Part shown: piece after piece, positions 1 through 11,490 of the stretch
How positions within the stretch are numbered: the first letter of the stretch is position 1
Layout of the letters: each line of letters begins with the position of its first letter
Assembly: GCA_026315105.1 (NCBI GenBank)
Contig: CM048744.1
Coordinates: 656,831,676-656,895,675 of the forward strand
Direction of reading: 5' to 3'
Length of the DNA stretch: 64,000 bases
DNA from: Locusta migratoria
Lineage: Eukaryota; Arthropoda; Insecta; Orthoptera; Acrididae
Notes under the pieces: model-generated
Told to the model about the DNA's origin: nothing
Database searches by the model: none
Seen by the model: only the letters and a program-made list of their open reading frames with translations
Made by a program: the position numbers and the translations under genes

Positions 1-72
1 TTAGCTTTAAAAATGCTTTCCTAGTGAAGTATTTTGATACAAATTGCTACCCCCTACTTTAGATTTCAAAAC

Positions 73-262
73 CGCCGCGCCGAACGGATTGAGGCGCTAT
101 GCTACAATGCGCGAGGCCGTTCCCCGTCTGGGGTTCGAATCCCCCCTCGGGCATGGATGTTTATGCCGTCTTTACTATAAGCTAGTTAATAAGTAGTTTG
201 TACGTTTAGGGACTGATGAGCCCGCAAGTTAAGTCCCATAAGCTTTAGAAACATTTGAGCAC
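73..262 (+). mobile_element. tRNA-derived SINE, head type B
   Basis: A tRNA-like head with a B-box (GGTTCGAATCC) near 132-142 is followed by a GGGCATGGATGT junction and the family tail with GGGACTGATGA and an AACATTTGA end. The A-box region is changed (CCGAACGGATT where the other copies have GGCCGAG). This copy belongs to the variant whose variable region reads GGCGCTATGCTACAATGCGC. A non-autonomous retroposon, presumably mobilised by a LINE. No clear target duplication was seen. Confidence 0.85.
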
Positions 263-602
263 CTGAATTCAAAACACCCGAATTTTTTTTTCTTTTTTTA
301 AATTCTAACCTTGATGCCAAATCAAAATTTTCGCATTTCTAGCACCACACTTAAAAGATTTTCCCTTATTTCACCCGCTTAATGGTTGAATTTACAAAAA
401 TATCTAAACACGTGTTTTTAAAATTCCGATCACATATCTAAATCCGAAGTTTTGTATTTCTTTCTTCAAAATTGCCTTAATAGCAACATATTTCAAAAAC
501 CGTTCATCTCCTTATTCATCTCCTTAAGGATGGAAACATCGAAAAATCGCTGATGACTACAGTGTATGATAAACAACGTCTACAAATTACAGTTTCTATC
601 TA
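263..602. other. AT-rich spacer, nothing recognised
   Basis: AT-rich sequence with short homopolymer runs. No ORF, RNA gene or recognisable repeat could be supported here. Confidence 0.5.
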
Positions 603-713
603 CATCTACATGGGATATTCTGCAAATCACATTTAAGTGCCTGGCAGAGGGTTCATCGAACTACCTTTATACTATTTATCTCCATTCTCGAATAGCGCGC
701 GGGAAGGAAGAAC
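603..713 (-). mobile_element. Jockey-like LINE 3' end fragment
   Basis: The stretch beginning ACATCTACATGGGATATTCT and continuing with CAAATCACATTTAAGTGCC and a TAGCGCGCGGGAGG-type block matches the 3' untranslated end shared by the Jockey-like LINE copies in this window (compare 714 and 41528). It stops abruptly where a second, similar 3' end begins at 714. It is therefore either a tandem duplication of the 3' end or a separate 5'-truncated insertion. Confidence 0.6.
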
Positions 714-3655
714 ACCTACATCTACATAGATAGTCTGAAAATCACATTTAAGAGGGTTCATTAACCACTTTCATAACCTTTCTCTGCCGTTTCATACTCT
801 AATAGCGCGCCAGAAGAAAGAACACCTAAATCGTTCCGTTTTCGATCTGATTTCTCTTATTTTATTGGGATGGCCATGTCTCCCAATGTAGTTGGGTGCC
901 AGCAAAATATTTTCATTCGTAAGTAAAAGTAGGTGATTGAAATTTAGCCGCTACGAATAAAGTCTTTCTTTTAATGATTTCCGCCTCATATCGTGCAACA
1001 TTTCCGTGACGCTTTCCCCCCTGTAATGTGATAAAACGGAACGAGCTGCCTTTCTCTGAACCTTCTCAATGTCTTCCGTCAGTCCCACCTGGTGAGGGTC
1101 CCACAAGGGGAAACAGTACTCCAGGAGAGGACGCACAAGTGTGATGTAGGCAGTCTCTTTGGTGGAGCTGTTGCATCTTCGAAGTGTTTACCGAATCAAA
1201 CGTAACCTTTGGCTCGCCTTCCTCACAATATTCTCTGTGTTCTCTCCAGTCTAAGTAGTTCGTAATTGTAACGCCTAGGTATTTGGTACAATTTACGACA
1301 TAAGGTTTGCCTGGTTTATCTTGTAATAGCGGATTTCTTTTAATGGTCATGTCTATTACTTCACACTTTTCATTATTTAGTGTTAACTGCCAATTTTCGC
1401 ACCACCTAGAAATTTTGTCTAAATCGCTTTGCAGTTGCTTTTGATCCTCTGTTGACTACACTAACCGATAAATGACAGAATCATCCGCGAACAGTCTAAG
1501 GGAGCTGTTTACCTACAACACTTTCCTGGGGAACGGCAGATATCACTTATGTTTTACTCGATGACTTACCGTCAATTACAACGAACTGTGTCCTTTCTCA
1601 TAGGAAATCGTGAATCCAATCGCACAATTGGGAAGCTATTCCATAAGCACACAATTTCATTAGAAGCCGCTTGTGAGGTGCAGTGTCAAAAGCCTTCCGG
1701 AAATCCAAAAATATGGAATATATTTGATATCCCTTGTCGATGGCATTTATTGTTGTCTTGTTGTGGTCTTCAGTCCGGAGACTGGTTTGATGCAGCTCTC
1801 CACAATACCCTATCCTGAGCACGCCTCTTCATCTGCACATAAGAACGGCAACCTACATCTGTCTGAATCTGCTTACTGTATCCATCTCTTGGTCTTCCTC
1901 TGCGATTTTTTCCCCACACACTTCCCTCCAACGCCAAATTCACAATTCCTTGATGTCTAAGAATGTGTCCTACCAATCTATCCCTTCTTTTAGTCAAGGT
2001 ATGCCAGAAATTTCTTTTCTCCCCAATTCTGTTCAGTACCTCCTCTATTAATTCACGTGAATAAAGGACAAGCTGTGTTTCGCAAGAGCGATACTTTCTG
2101 AATCCGTTTTGACTATAGGTTATTAGGTCGTTCGAACAAAGTACATGTTCCAAAATCCTACTGCAAATCGATTTCAATGAGATGGGCCTGTAACTTTGGG
2201 GATCACTCCTATTGCCTTTCTTGAATATTGGAGTGACTTGGGGAACTTTCCAGTCTTTGGGTACAGATCTTTCACTGAGTGATCGGTTGTAGATGATAGC
2301 TAAGTATGGAGCTATTGCATCAGCATACTCTGAGAGGAATCTAGATCGTATACAATCTGGCCCGGAAGCTTTGTTTAGTGACTTGTTTTACTACTCCAGG
2401 AACATGTAAATTTCACATGCTGGCAGCTGTTCTTGGTTTGAATTCTGAAATGTTGACTTTGTCTACTTTGGTGAACGAATTTCGGAGAGCTGTGTTTGCC
2501 AATTCTGCTTTAGCAGTACTGTCATCGGTGGTATTACCATTCCTATGTCGTAGTGAAGGTATTGTTTGTGTTTTGCCGCTAGTGTACGTCACATATGACC
2601 AGAATTTCTTTGGATTTTCTGCAAGATTACGAGACAGCATTTCGTTGTGGAAACTGTTATAAGTTTCTCGCATTGACGTCCGCGCTAGGGTGCGAGACTC
2701 TGTAAAAGATTGCCAGTCTTGGGCATTCTTCGTCTTTTTAAATTTTGCATGTGTTTTAATTTGCTTCTGCAACAGTGATCTGACCTGTTCAACCGGGGGG
2801 CAGGAGTCAGCCCCCTCTTTTATTAATTTATTTGGTATAAATCTCTCGATTACTACTGATATTATGTGCTTGAAAGTAAGCCACAACTGATCTACATTCG
2901 CATTTTTAGTTTTGAAAGACTGGAAACTATCACTCAGGAAAGCTCAAAGCAAATTTTTATCTGCTCTTTTGAATAGACATATTTTTCGTTTATTTTTGGA
3001 GCATTTGGGAATTTCGATATTCAGTCTCGCTTCTACAACTAGGTACGCTAACCCCGTATCTGTTTTGATGCTCTTTACTAGCTCAGAATTATTTGTTGCT
3101 AGGGGATCTAGGGTATTTTAACAACTATTTACTATTCTAGTGGGTTAATGAACTATCTGTTCGAAGCAGTTTTCAGAAATAACATTCAGAACTATTTCGG
3201 ACGATGTTTTATATTTGCCGCCAGTTTTGAATGCGTATTTATGCCAACATGTAGAGGGTAAATTAAAGTCGCCACCGATTATAACAGTATGCTTCGGGTA
3301 CCTGTTTGAAATGTGATTCAAGCTTTCTTTTAACAATTCGCAAATTGCATCATCAGAGTCATGGAGCCGATACAAAGATCCAATTTTTAATTTATTCCGG
3401 TTGTCAGGTATAACCTCCACCCATACCAACTCACAGGAAGTATCTACCTCAATTTCGCTGCAGGATAAACCGTTTGTATCAGAAATAAACTCGCCACCCC
3501 CTTTTTAATTGCTCTGTCCTTTCTGCAGACTATTTGGCCGTTTGTAAAAAATTCGGCCGAACTTATCTCTGGCGTCATCCAGCTTTCAGAACCTGTAACG
3601 ATTTGTGCCTCAATACTTTCTATCAGCGCTTTGAGTTCTGGAACTTTCCCATCTG
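714..3655 (-). mobile_element. Jockey-like LINE copy A, broken
   Basis: A minus-strand non-LTR retrotransposon about 2.9 kb long, interrupted by an RTE-like fragment at about 1750-2045. Read in its own direction it shows an apurinic-type endonuclease piece (GGDFNLPS near 3260-3276, translated 3145-3429), a linker (2413-2886), a reverse transcriptase with FLDFRKAFD near 1703-1730 and FADDSVIYR near 1470-1495, and a C-terminal region with LVRP, LEYCFPLWDP and VTEML motifs (951-1136). This order and the C-terminal EKVQR..AA block resemble the Jockey/CR1 group; the exact clade is uncertain. Many stops and frameshifts make it a pseudogene, and the endonuclease N-terminus is missing where copy B begins near 3656. 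Confidence 0.8.
1750..2045 (-). mobile_element. RTE-like LINE 3' fragment nested in Jockey-like copy A
   Basis: The block beginning TTGTGGTCTTCAGTCCGGAG and the GGTTTGATGCAGCTC motif are the 3' end of the same LINE family as at 5713-7862. The minus translation gives a C-terminal segment with FWHTLTKRRDRLVGHILRH and RRAASNQS-like residues. It splits the Jockey-like reverse transcriptase: one flank resumes at GYQIYSIFLDF, the other ends at the CETQLVLYSRELI segment. The fragment is severely 5'-truncated. A target duplication could not be fixed by eye. Confidence 0.75.
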
Positions 3656-4365
3656 AATCTCTACGTTCGAGCTCTGATTATACGTATTTTATTTTGATGA
3701 CGTTTTCTACCTATGTAACTGGCAGTCAACAATATATTTTCGCATTCGGAGGAGAATGTTGGCGATTGGAGTTTCATAGGTAGCCCACGCCGAATCGATA
3801 AGCGACGTTGTTGTAATGATTCCCATCCCAGATCCTGTATCATTTACGTAACGCTGTCTCACCAGTGTCTTGACAATACGAAACGAGCTGCCCTTCTTTG
3901 GACACTTTCGATGTCCTCCGTCAAACCCACCTGATAAGGATCCCACACTGGTCAGCAATACTTCAAAAAAGGACGGACAATCGTAGTTTCTTTAGTGATT
4001 CTGTTACGTCTTTTAAGGATTCTGCCAATAAAACGCAATCTCTCGTTCGCCTTTTGTACTACATCATCTGACGTTATAGTAATTCCTAGGTATTTTGTAG
4101 AGTTTTTCGGTCTTCACATCCGATTGGTTTATCTTGTAAACAAATTATAACGGATTTCTTTTCGTACTTGATACGTCTTATTATTTAGAGTCAATTGCCA
4201 ATTTTTAAACCATAGTGATATCTTCTTTAGATCGTTCTGTATTTGGTTTTGATCGTCAGATGATTTTACTTGACGGTAAATGACGGCGTCATCTACAAAC
4301 AACCTAAGAGAGCTGCTTAGATTTTCTATGTTTTGGAAACGGATCGACAACGCGAAATTTCTTTC
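3656..4365 (-). mobile_element. Jockey-like LINE copy B, 3' half
   Basis: A second Jockey-like copy in the same orientation. It contains the GGCAGTCAACAATATATTTTC 3' region also seen at about 41690, C-terminal coding sequence (RRLSIRRGLPMK; 3707-3958) and a reverse transcriptase piece with FVDDAVIYRQ (4129-4350). It is truncated upstream of the FVDD motif, so it lacks the endonuclease and most of the RT palm. Copies B and D (41528-44440) are more alike than either is to copy A, which suggests two subfamilies. Confidence 0.7.
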
Positions 4366-4538
4366 TTACGCTTTGGCATCTTGCTTGGTAGGTTTACTTT
4401 CCTAACTGTAATTTGTCTTTATTCTTACTGTAGTTGCAGAAAAACAACTGAAGAATGTTCATCACGTTTTGTTGTATATTAACTCTTTCCTCTTATAGTA
4501 TCATCTCTGGTCTGCAGTCCGAATTTTATATAAGAAAG

Positions 4539-4786
4539 ACTTTCAACCACTATATCGTCCACCCTCTTGTAGCTATCGACGCGTAACTGCTATGTTGTAC
4601 AACGGGAGACTTTGTACTGAAAGAACAAAGAGGGATCGTTCATCTCCACTGTGTAGGTTTTGCTGAAGAGCAAAATATTGACATCCACACGTAGAATTTT
4701 GTATGAGTCGGTAACTTTCAACTCCCAAATCTTCCACCCCCTTTTCGTTATCAACCCTCTACCTCCATAGTGCACAATGGGAGACT
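4539..4786. repeat. Diverged tandem repeat, about 175 bp period
   Basis: ACTTTCAAC... to ...GGGAGACT occurs at about 4539-4611 and again at about 4714-4786, with an intervening pattern similar in length and in CCACC and ATCAAC/ATCGAC blocks. The units are clearly related but quite diverged. No coding potential was recognised. Confidence 0.5.
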
Positions 4787-4959
4787 AATACCTACGACCA
4801 CATACAAACACTATTCGTTTGCAACGAGTAGTTTTGGCTGCAGAGTTAAATATAGGCACGTTTTATATATATTAAGATTTACACAATGTTTGTTGCCTGG
4901 TAACACTAAAGGAAATCGGTCTGTATTTTCAAGTTTTAGTTTCCTACTCCTTTTTTTAG

Positions 4960-5712
4960 GTGCTGAAATGGAACTGGTGTCTCATTCTTCTTCAATAAAT
5001 TCTATATCTTAACTTTCTGTTTTAAGCAATTCTTGTTCAGTAAAATCTTCAGTATCAGAATAATCTGGAGATGGAACAGCTATGTTGCTTTTATCATGAG
5101 ACCTGGCTTTCAAACAAAATAACTCGTTAACTTCTTTTTGATTCGGTCTAAAATAATATATCTCTTCCTTTCCTACTTTAAGTAACCTTAAGCATTTTAA
5201 AATTACAATTTAGTTTGTATTTGTGTATTATCATGATGAATATATTTATCAACAAATTTAGTATGTATTCATTCTCCAAATGTTGCTTTCAAACATACAT
5301 TGCAAAAAAGACTTGAACTCATTTGTGAAATTGTTTCAAACATATTGTTACTACTAGTACATCTAATTTTCATCGTTTGAAAAGCATAATGATCTTTACT
5401 CGGAGAATAGGTTGAATATATATAATGCAAATTACCATTATTTAATTCTTTCAGTGCGTCATTATCTTTTCTATTTACAATTCCATTTATGTAACATTCT
5501 GGACATAGTACTGATATTAATTGCAGTTTATAAATATTATTCTTATGTAAATTACAGAAAACATGTAATTTTCCAATGTTAACAACACAATATATGCAAT
5601 TGACTAAAATAATTTAAGTGATGGGAAACTTATATTGATTTGGTCGTGACCATTTTATGCAGCATATATCAGGTATTACAATTAAGTACCGCATAAAATG
5701 ATCACATCGTCT
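4960..5712 (-). pseudogene. Unidentified decayed minus-strand coding-like region, downstream part
   Basis: Read on the minus strand, this AT-rich stretch gives long, low-stop translations with non-random composition. A cysteine-containing segment of roughly 100 residues lies at about 5270-5590, with FCNLHK, LCPEC and SLFCNVCLK. A Ser/Asp/Glu-rich segment follows near 5000-5110 (SPDYSDTEDFTEQELL). Only a few stops interrupt it. It abuts the 3' end of an RTE-like LINE at 5713, and similar coding-like sequence resumes beyond the LINE at 7863. I do not recognise the family. It could be a decayed host gene, a domesticated or endogenous viral gene, or part of a DNA transposon; the paired cysteines only hint at metal binding. 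Confidence 0.35.
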
Positions 5713-7862
5713 GTGTTATGGTCTTCGGTCCGGAGACTGGTTTGATGCAGCTCTCCACCCTACTCTATCCTGAGCAAGCCTTTTCATCTCCTCATAAGAA
5801 CGGCAACCCACATCCACTTGAATCTGCTTACTATACGCGTCACTTGGTCTCCCTTTGCGATTTTTACCTCACGCACTTCCATCCAATGCTAAATTTACGA
5901 TTCCCCGATGTCTAAGAATGTGTCCTTCCATCCGATCTCTTCATTTAGTCATGGTATGCCAAAAATTCCTGTTCAGTACCTCTTCATTAGTTATGCGATC
6001 TTCCCACCTAATCTTCAGCATTCTTCTGTAGCACCATATTTCAAAAGCCTCTCTTCTCTTCCAGTCCGCACTGCTTATCGTCCATGTTTCACTCCCGTAC
6101 AGGGCAACACTCCACACAAATTCTTTCAGAAAAGACTTCCTTACACTTAAATTAATATCCGATGTTAGCAAATTTCTCTTTTTCAAAAATGCTTTTCTTG
6201 CCATTCTGCATTTTATATCCTCTGTACTCGACCATCGCATGTTATTTTACTACCCAAGTAACAAAACTCATCTACCACCTTCATTGTTTCGTTACCTAAT
6301 CTAATTCCTTCAGCATCGCCTGATTTTCTAAGACCGCATTCCGTTTTGTTTTTTGTTTTGCTCTTGTTAATATTCATTTTATACGCTCTCTTCAACACAC
6401 TGTCCATTCCTTTCAACTGCTCTTCCAGGTCCTTTGCTGTCTCTGACAGAATTACAATGTCATCAACAAAACACAATGTTTTTATTTCTTTCCCCTGAAT
6501 TTTAATCCCTATTCCAAATTTTTCCTTGCTTTCCTTCACCGCCTGCTCGATGTACAAATTGAATAACATCGGAGAAAGGCTACAACCCTGTCCTACTCCC
6601 TTCCCAACTGATGCTTCCCTTTCATGCCCTTCAAGTCTAATAACTGCGGTCTGGCCTTTGTACAAGTTGTAAATAACACTCCTTTCCCTATATTTTACCC
6701 CTGCTGACTTTAGAATTTGAAAGAGTGTATTCCAGTCAACATTGTCAAATGCTTTCTCCAAGTCTACAAAAGCTAAAAATGTAGGTTTGCCTTTCCTTAA
6801 TCTATCTTCTAAGATAAGACGTAAAGTGAGTTTTGTCTCCCGGGTTCCTTCGTTCCTCCTGAATCCAAACTGATATTTCCCGAGGTCAGCTTCTACCAGC
6901 TTTTCCACTCTCCAGTAGATAATTCGTGTTAAAATTTTGCAACCATGACTTATCAAACTGATGGTTCTGTAATTTTCACACCTGTATGCGCCTGATTTCT
7001 TTGGAATGGGGATTATTACATTTTTCTTAAAGTCTGAGGGTATTTCGCCTGTCTCATACATCCTACACACCAGTTCAAATAGTCTTGTCATGGATGGCTC
7101 TCCCAAAGACTTTAGTAGTTCTGAGGGTATGTCATCTCTCCTGTGGCCTTGTTCCGACCTAGGTCTTTCAAGGCTCTGTCAAATTCATCTCTCAGTATAG
7201 TATCTCCTATTTCATCTTGATCTACTTCCTCTTCCCTTCCTACAATATCGTCTCTAAGTTCACTTCCTTTGTAGAGCTGCTCTATGTACTTTCCCTTCTT
7301 TGCTGATAACTGGTTTCCCATCTGAGTTCTTTATATTCGTAGAGTTGCGTTTCTTGTCCCCAAATGTCTCTTTTATTTTCCTGTAGGCGGTACCTACTTT
7401 TCCCCTTCTTATACATTCTTCTACATATTTGCATTTGGCTTCTAGCCACTCCTGCTTAGCTATTTTGCACTTCCTGTCAATCTCATTTTTTAGTCGTCTG
7501 TACTACATTTTGCCTGTTTCATTTACTGCATTTTTATATTTTCTCCTTTCATCAATTACATTTAGTATTTCCTGTGATATCCAAGGATTTTTGTAGGTCT
7601 TGCCTTTCTACCTATTTTGTCCTCTGTTGCCCTCACTATTTCATCTCTCAATGCTACCCATTCCTCTTCTATTGTTTTATTTCCCCTGTTTCTGTCAATT
7701 GTTGCCTAAATCTCCCTCTGAAATTCTCCAGAACTTTACTTAGCTTCAATTTATCTAAGTCCCATCTCCACATTTTCTTACCTTTCTGCAGTTTTTTTCA
7801 GTTTCAGCCTACAGTTCATGACTAACAAGTTATGGTCAGAGCCTATATCTGCCCCTGGGTCT
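5713..7862 (-). mobile_element. RTE-like LINE, 5'-truncated, about 2.15 kb
   Basis: The 3' end starts with GGTCTTCGGTCCGGAGACTGG and runs upstream on the minus strand through C-terminal coding sequence (5941-6240, WCYRRMLKIRWEDR), the reverse transcriptase (6213-7106) and an upstream linker (7112-7321). The RT shows FVDLEKAFDNVDW, GKGVGQGCSLSPMLFNLY and FVDDIVIL, so fingers, palm and catalytic aspartates are visible. Motif spelling is closest to RTE-group enzymes (tentative). Frameshifts split the ORF and the endonuclease is missing, which is typical 5' truncation. It is inserted in an unidentified AT-rich coding-like region. Confidence 0.85.
6213..7106 (-). pseudogene. LINE reverse transcriptase fragment (RTE-like)
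   Basis: A 297-residue open frame carrying the RT core: IIPIPKKSGAYRCENYR (fingers), GFRRNEGT, FVDLEKAFDNVDW (palm, first Asp), GQGCSLSPMLFNLY, then FVDDIVIL (catalytic Asp pair; Val where Ala is usual in FADD) and INKSKTK. It continues in a shifted frame into the 5941-6240 segment. It would copy the element's RNA at a nicked target. The preceding endonuclease domain is absent, so it cannot be autonomous. Confidence 0.8.
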
Positions 7863-8290
7863 AAATTGTTTTAATTTCCAATAAGAACACCAATGAAAAC
7901 TATTATCACTAGGATACATTTCAAAAGTTGTTTGTCCAATAACGTCTCAAATATGGGTAATACATTTTGGCCATGTTAATTCAAAGGAAAACACATTAGG
8001 TCGATATGTAGTTTTACTGCATAATGGATTAACAGCTCGTAAATATCTTTGGGCATGATAGGGAAATACGTTTTAATCGTTCTTTAATTTGTGAATTTGA
8101 TATAGTTCTGTTAGTTTCCTCATCTGAATAAGAATAATTAGTTTCATTTGAATTCCATCTAACATTTGACGCACATCTGAGACGGATGGCAATGAATCAC
8201 TAGAATCGGTGTCCAAAGTTTCTACAGCTTCAAAAGATGGTCTGCCTGACGTATCTACAAACAGAATATAAAATAAGTTAAATGTATTAT
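7863..8290 (-). pseudogene. Unidentified decayed coding-like region, upstream part
   Basis: On the minus strand this part gives a nearly open frame with a Ser/Asp-rich stretch (DTDSSDSLPSVSDVRQML, near 8170-8240) followed by a segment with RYLRAVNPLC, FELTWPKC and FHWCSYWKLKQF near the LINE junction. Only two stops interrupt about 140 codons. A pyrimidine-rich run ending TTTGTAG lies just upstream on the minus strand near 8267-8290 and could be a splice acceptor. It is probably the same unit as 4960-5712, split by the LINE. Family not recognised. Confidence 0.35.
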
Positions 8291-8434
8291 CAAATACCTG
8301 TTAGTGCTTTTACATAAGATATGTATTACTTGCCAGAAGTTGGAGAGCTGCTTACTCCAAAGAAACTGGTATCAAACTGATACCGTTACATGCAATTCAA
8401 ACTCATATTTGTTTGGATAGCCTTGACTGATCAC

Positions 8435-8600
8435 TTGTTAAGGCCACTTACGACCCCCTGCACCCGCGCTTTCTGACGTCAGAGCAGTGTTCTAAGAACG
8501 CGCAAAGGGCACTGCTCTAAATACAGGCATGGTCCTGATAGACGTGCTATGCCTCTGACTTCGTCGGGCCTTCGAACTGACTTAAGCAGACAATTACTGG
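8435..8600. other. GC-richer promoter-like patch
   Basis: A local rise in GC with a TGACGTCA-like CRE octamer near 8473 and alternating CG sites, bordered by AT-rich DNA. It lies upstream of the minus-strand coding-like region. No transcription start or coding exon can be shown, so this is only a compositional note. Confidence 0.2.
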
Positions 8601-9066
8601 CGAACCTACAGTTTCACGTGGATTATAAAATAAGATGAAATCAGCATTTTTCACATCAAAAACATTGCAAGAAATGAAAGAAAGTGACACATAGAGATAC
8701 TAGAATTAATCCGGGATCGGAAACGCGATTTTGCGTTCCATATAATGGCGCTTAATCACATTTGCTTTCTTTTTTTCGCGATAATCAACTTTATCACTTT
8801 ATTACTTCACAGTGGTGTTACTTCTACGTTTCTGATAACTATATATTAAAGTCTCCAACACGACATTAATCAAATTTGGAGATAACTTTTCACTTCACTT
8901 TTCTGAATCAATTCAATTTCGCTTTGACAACCTTGTGTCACTGACACCTGTATCTCATGCTCCTTATGGCCAAAGTATTATTTGTTGTTACGAGGTCAAG
9001 AGTGTTTACTCAAACGTTCACTTTTCCAGTGGTCTCATGAATTAAATGGACGGAACAATTTACAGC

Positions 9067-9247
9067 CTTGGCGGAGTGGCCGAGCGCATTGAGGCGCTAT
9101 GCTCCCATGCGCGAAGCCGTTCCCCGTCGGGGGTTCGAATCCTCTTTCGGGCATGGAAGTTTGTGTTGTCTTTAGTATAACGTAGTTTATAGGTAATTTG
9201 TAAGTTTAAGGACTGATGACCCATAGCTTAATAAACATTTGAACATT
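9067..9247 (+). mobile_element. tRNA-derived SINE, head type B
   Basis: Head with A-box-like GAGTGGCCGAGCGCATT, B-box GGTTCGAATCC and the GGGCATGGAAG junction, followed by a tail with AAGGACTGATGACCC and AACATTTGAACATT. The head carries the GGCGCTATGCTCCCATGCGC variant shared with the copies at 73 and 31756. Confidence 0.88.
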
Positions 9248-9429
9248 CTGAACAATTTTCAGAGATAGCGTTTAACAAAATTCCACACCAGTGTCTGCGC
9301 ATTTTCGCGAATAGACCGATACAGTGATACACACTGTCAAGTAAAACTGCATAAATCGAAGAGATGTTTGGACCATTCTGCGATGGTATGATTTGAGTTG
9401 GACGGTCGGTAAAAATAACTACTTTTTAA

Positions 9430-9712
9430 TTTGTTACTGCACTCACGTATGACCGTTACCCATATTAGCTTATAGGAGCGTTCAACTTCCTTTTCAATCG
9501 GTGAGGAACTATTTTTTGAGAGCGATAAACACGAGGCTATCTATTTTGTTTAACGTATTCTTTGCGGATATTGTTATGTCCTTTGGAACAATTTACTGAA
9601 CTTATTTCCGGTTTGAGACAGTTTTCAAGGCGTTTAGCGATTCGTGGTTCAGCAGATTCCTTTAGCGCTTTGACTTCTGGTACTTTCCCAACGAATCTAG
9701 CCAGAGGCGTAA
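9430..9712 (-). mobile_element. Jockey-like LINE endonuclease fragment
   Basis: Short diverged match to the 3540-3660 part of copy A: CTTATTTCCGGTTTGAGAC parallels CTTATCTCTGGCGTCATCC, and GCGCTTTGACTTCTGGTAC parallels GCGCTTTGAGTTCTGGAAC. It is a decayed piece without usable ORF. The left boundary is approximate. Confidence 0.45.
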
Positions 9713-10640
9713 AGAAATATATCCTAAAAGAAGTAGTATAAAATAAGAAACTACTCGGAAAAGTAAATGGGACTTTTCAATAACTTCGCATTAGTTGATA
9801 TAAACGAGGAATGAATAATGAACAAAATCTTGAGGTCCAACCCTTGAAGTTATAACATAACAAGTAATACACTACCAGATATTAAGAACCCGATACCTTC
9901 AAACTCAAATGAAACGTTCGATTCCAGTAGTTGACACACCAATTACTTAATTTTACCTTGTGATACACGTTTAGACAGAAATGCTATTACATTACATATA
10001 TTGTTTTGGGGATTGCCATAAAGAATTAAGACAACATATTTACATATAATATATACATGTTAGTACATTACTTACGGTATTTCAACACTTTGTAGATGTG
10101 AAAATCTTCTGTTAATAGCTTGGAAATATATCAATGTAAACTGGACTTCTTGCATATTTTGTGATCTGGTCTGTTGTGTAAAAGATTTTGAAGCCTATTA
10201 GTACACTAAGTCACTTGATATGGATTAATACCGATTTCACTACTCATTTAAAACAAATTGATCATGTTTTAACTTTATGTTAGTTTTCAGAATCCACCAT
10301 AGATTCAAAACCAGGTGTTATTTTGAATTACTAAAATACGCCTGTAAGTTGTCATTTCCACTTCTTTCTTTGTTTATAAATTTGACTGTCATTGTCAGTC
10401 TGTTTAAATGGTTCTGAAGGTCATATCTGTTAATTTCATGCCAAACATAATTTTTTGTATACATATTTTTGTACATAAACCAAAGATAAAATTTACTATT
10501 TCTGTGTTTCTATAAACCAGATTGCACTTAGCCTCTTGGTCAGTTGACGTGTGTATTGTTTGCAAACGTAGTAGCAAAAGATCTTGTAGTCGCAAAGACT
10601 ATGTACTTGAGAGTGCAAGAACCAAGATAGCGGATTGTCA
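9713..10640. other. AT-rich spacer, nothing recognised
   Basis: AT-rich, multi-stop in all frames apart from short chance ORFs. No repeat family or RNA gene was recognised. Confidence 0.5.
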
Positions 10641-10645
10641 CTGTT

Positions 10646-10672
10646 TTTTTTTTTTTTTTTTTTTTTTTTTTT
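10646..10672. repeat. Poly-T tract
   Basis: A run of about 27 T next to the broken 3' end of the Tc1-like pseudogene. It may be the tail of an unrecognised retroposed copy on the minus strand. Confidence 0.8.
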
Positions 10673-10694
10673 GTGAGTTACACATCTGAAATGT

Positions 10695-11490
10695 AACGGT
10701 TAGTGTTCAAAGTGCCGTCGATTCGAACAAGAGGTGACCAACACGTGTAACCAATGGCACCCCATACCATCACGCCGGGTGATACGCCAGTATGGCGATG
10801 ACAAATACACGCTTCCAATGTGCGTTCACCGCGATGGCGCGAAACGTGGATGCGACCACCATGATGCTGTAAACAGAACCTGGGTTCACCCGAAAAAAAT
10901 GACCGAGGTTCGTCGTTGCGTACACCATCGCAGGCGCTCCTGTCTGTGATGCAGAATCAAGGGTAACCGCAGGCTTTGTCCACGCTGCTGCAAACGTCGT
11001 CGAACTGTTCGTGCAGATGGTTGTTGAAAACGTCCCCATCTGTTGACTCAGGGATTGAGAGCCGTTACAGCCATGCTGATAAGATGCCTGTCATCTCGAC
11101 TGCTAGTGATACGAGGCCGTTGGGAGCCAGCACGGCGTTCCGTATTGCCCTCCTGAACACATCGTTTCCATATTCTGCTAACTGTCATTGGATCGCGACC
11201 AACGCGAGCAGCAATGTCGCGATTCGATGAACCGCAATCGCGATAGGCTACTGCCCGACCATTATCAAAGTCGGAAACGTGATGGTACGCATTTCTCCTC
11301 CTTACACGAGGCATCACAACAACGTTTCACCAGGCAACACCGGTCAACTGCTGTTTGTGTATGAGAAATCGATTGGAAACTTTCTTCATGTCAGCCCGTT
11401 GCAGGTGTCGCCACCTGCGCCAACCTTGTGTGAATGCTCTGAAAAGCTAATCATTTGCATATCACATCATCTTGTTCCTGCCGTCGGAAC
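10695..11490 (-). pseudogene. Tc1-like transposase, C-terminally truncated
   Basis: The minus strand from about 11317 reads an N-terminal paired-type helix-turn-helix (RRRNAYHHVSDFDNGR, then RDIAARVGRDPMTVSRIWKR and TERRAGSQRPRITSSRDDR). After frameshifts, catalytic-domain residues appear (FCLQHH, RHTGVSPGVMVWGAIGY, PLVRIDGTLN). The enzyme family cuts and pastes DNA at TA sites with a DDE/D triad. The coding region ends near 10695, so the last catalytic segment and the 3' terminal repeat are missing. About 170 bp of non-coding 5' leader lies between the start codon and 11490. Multiple frameshifts show it is dead. Confidence 0.8.
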
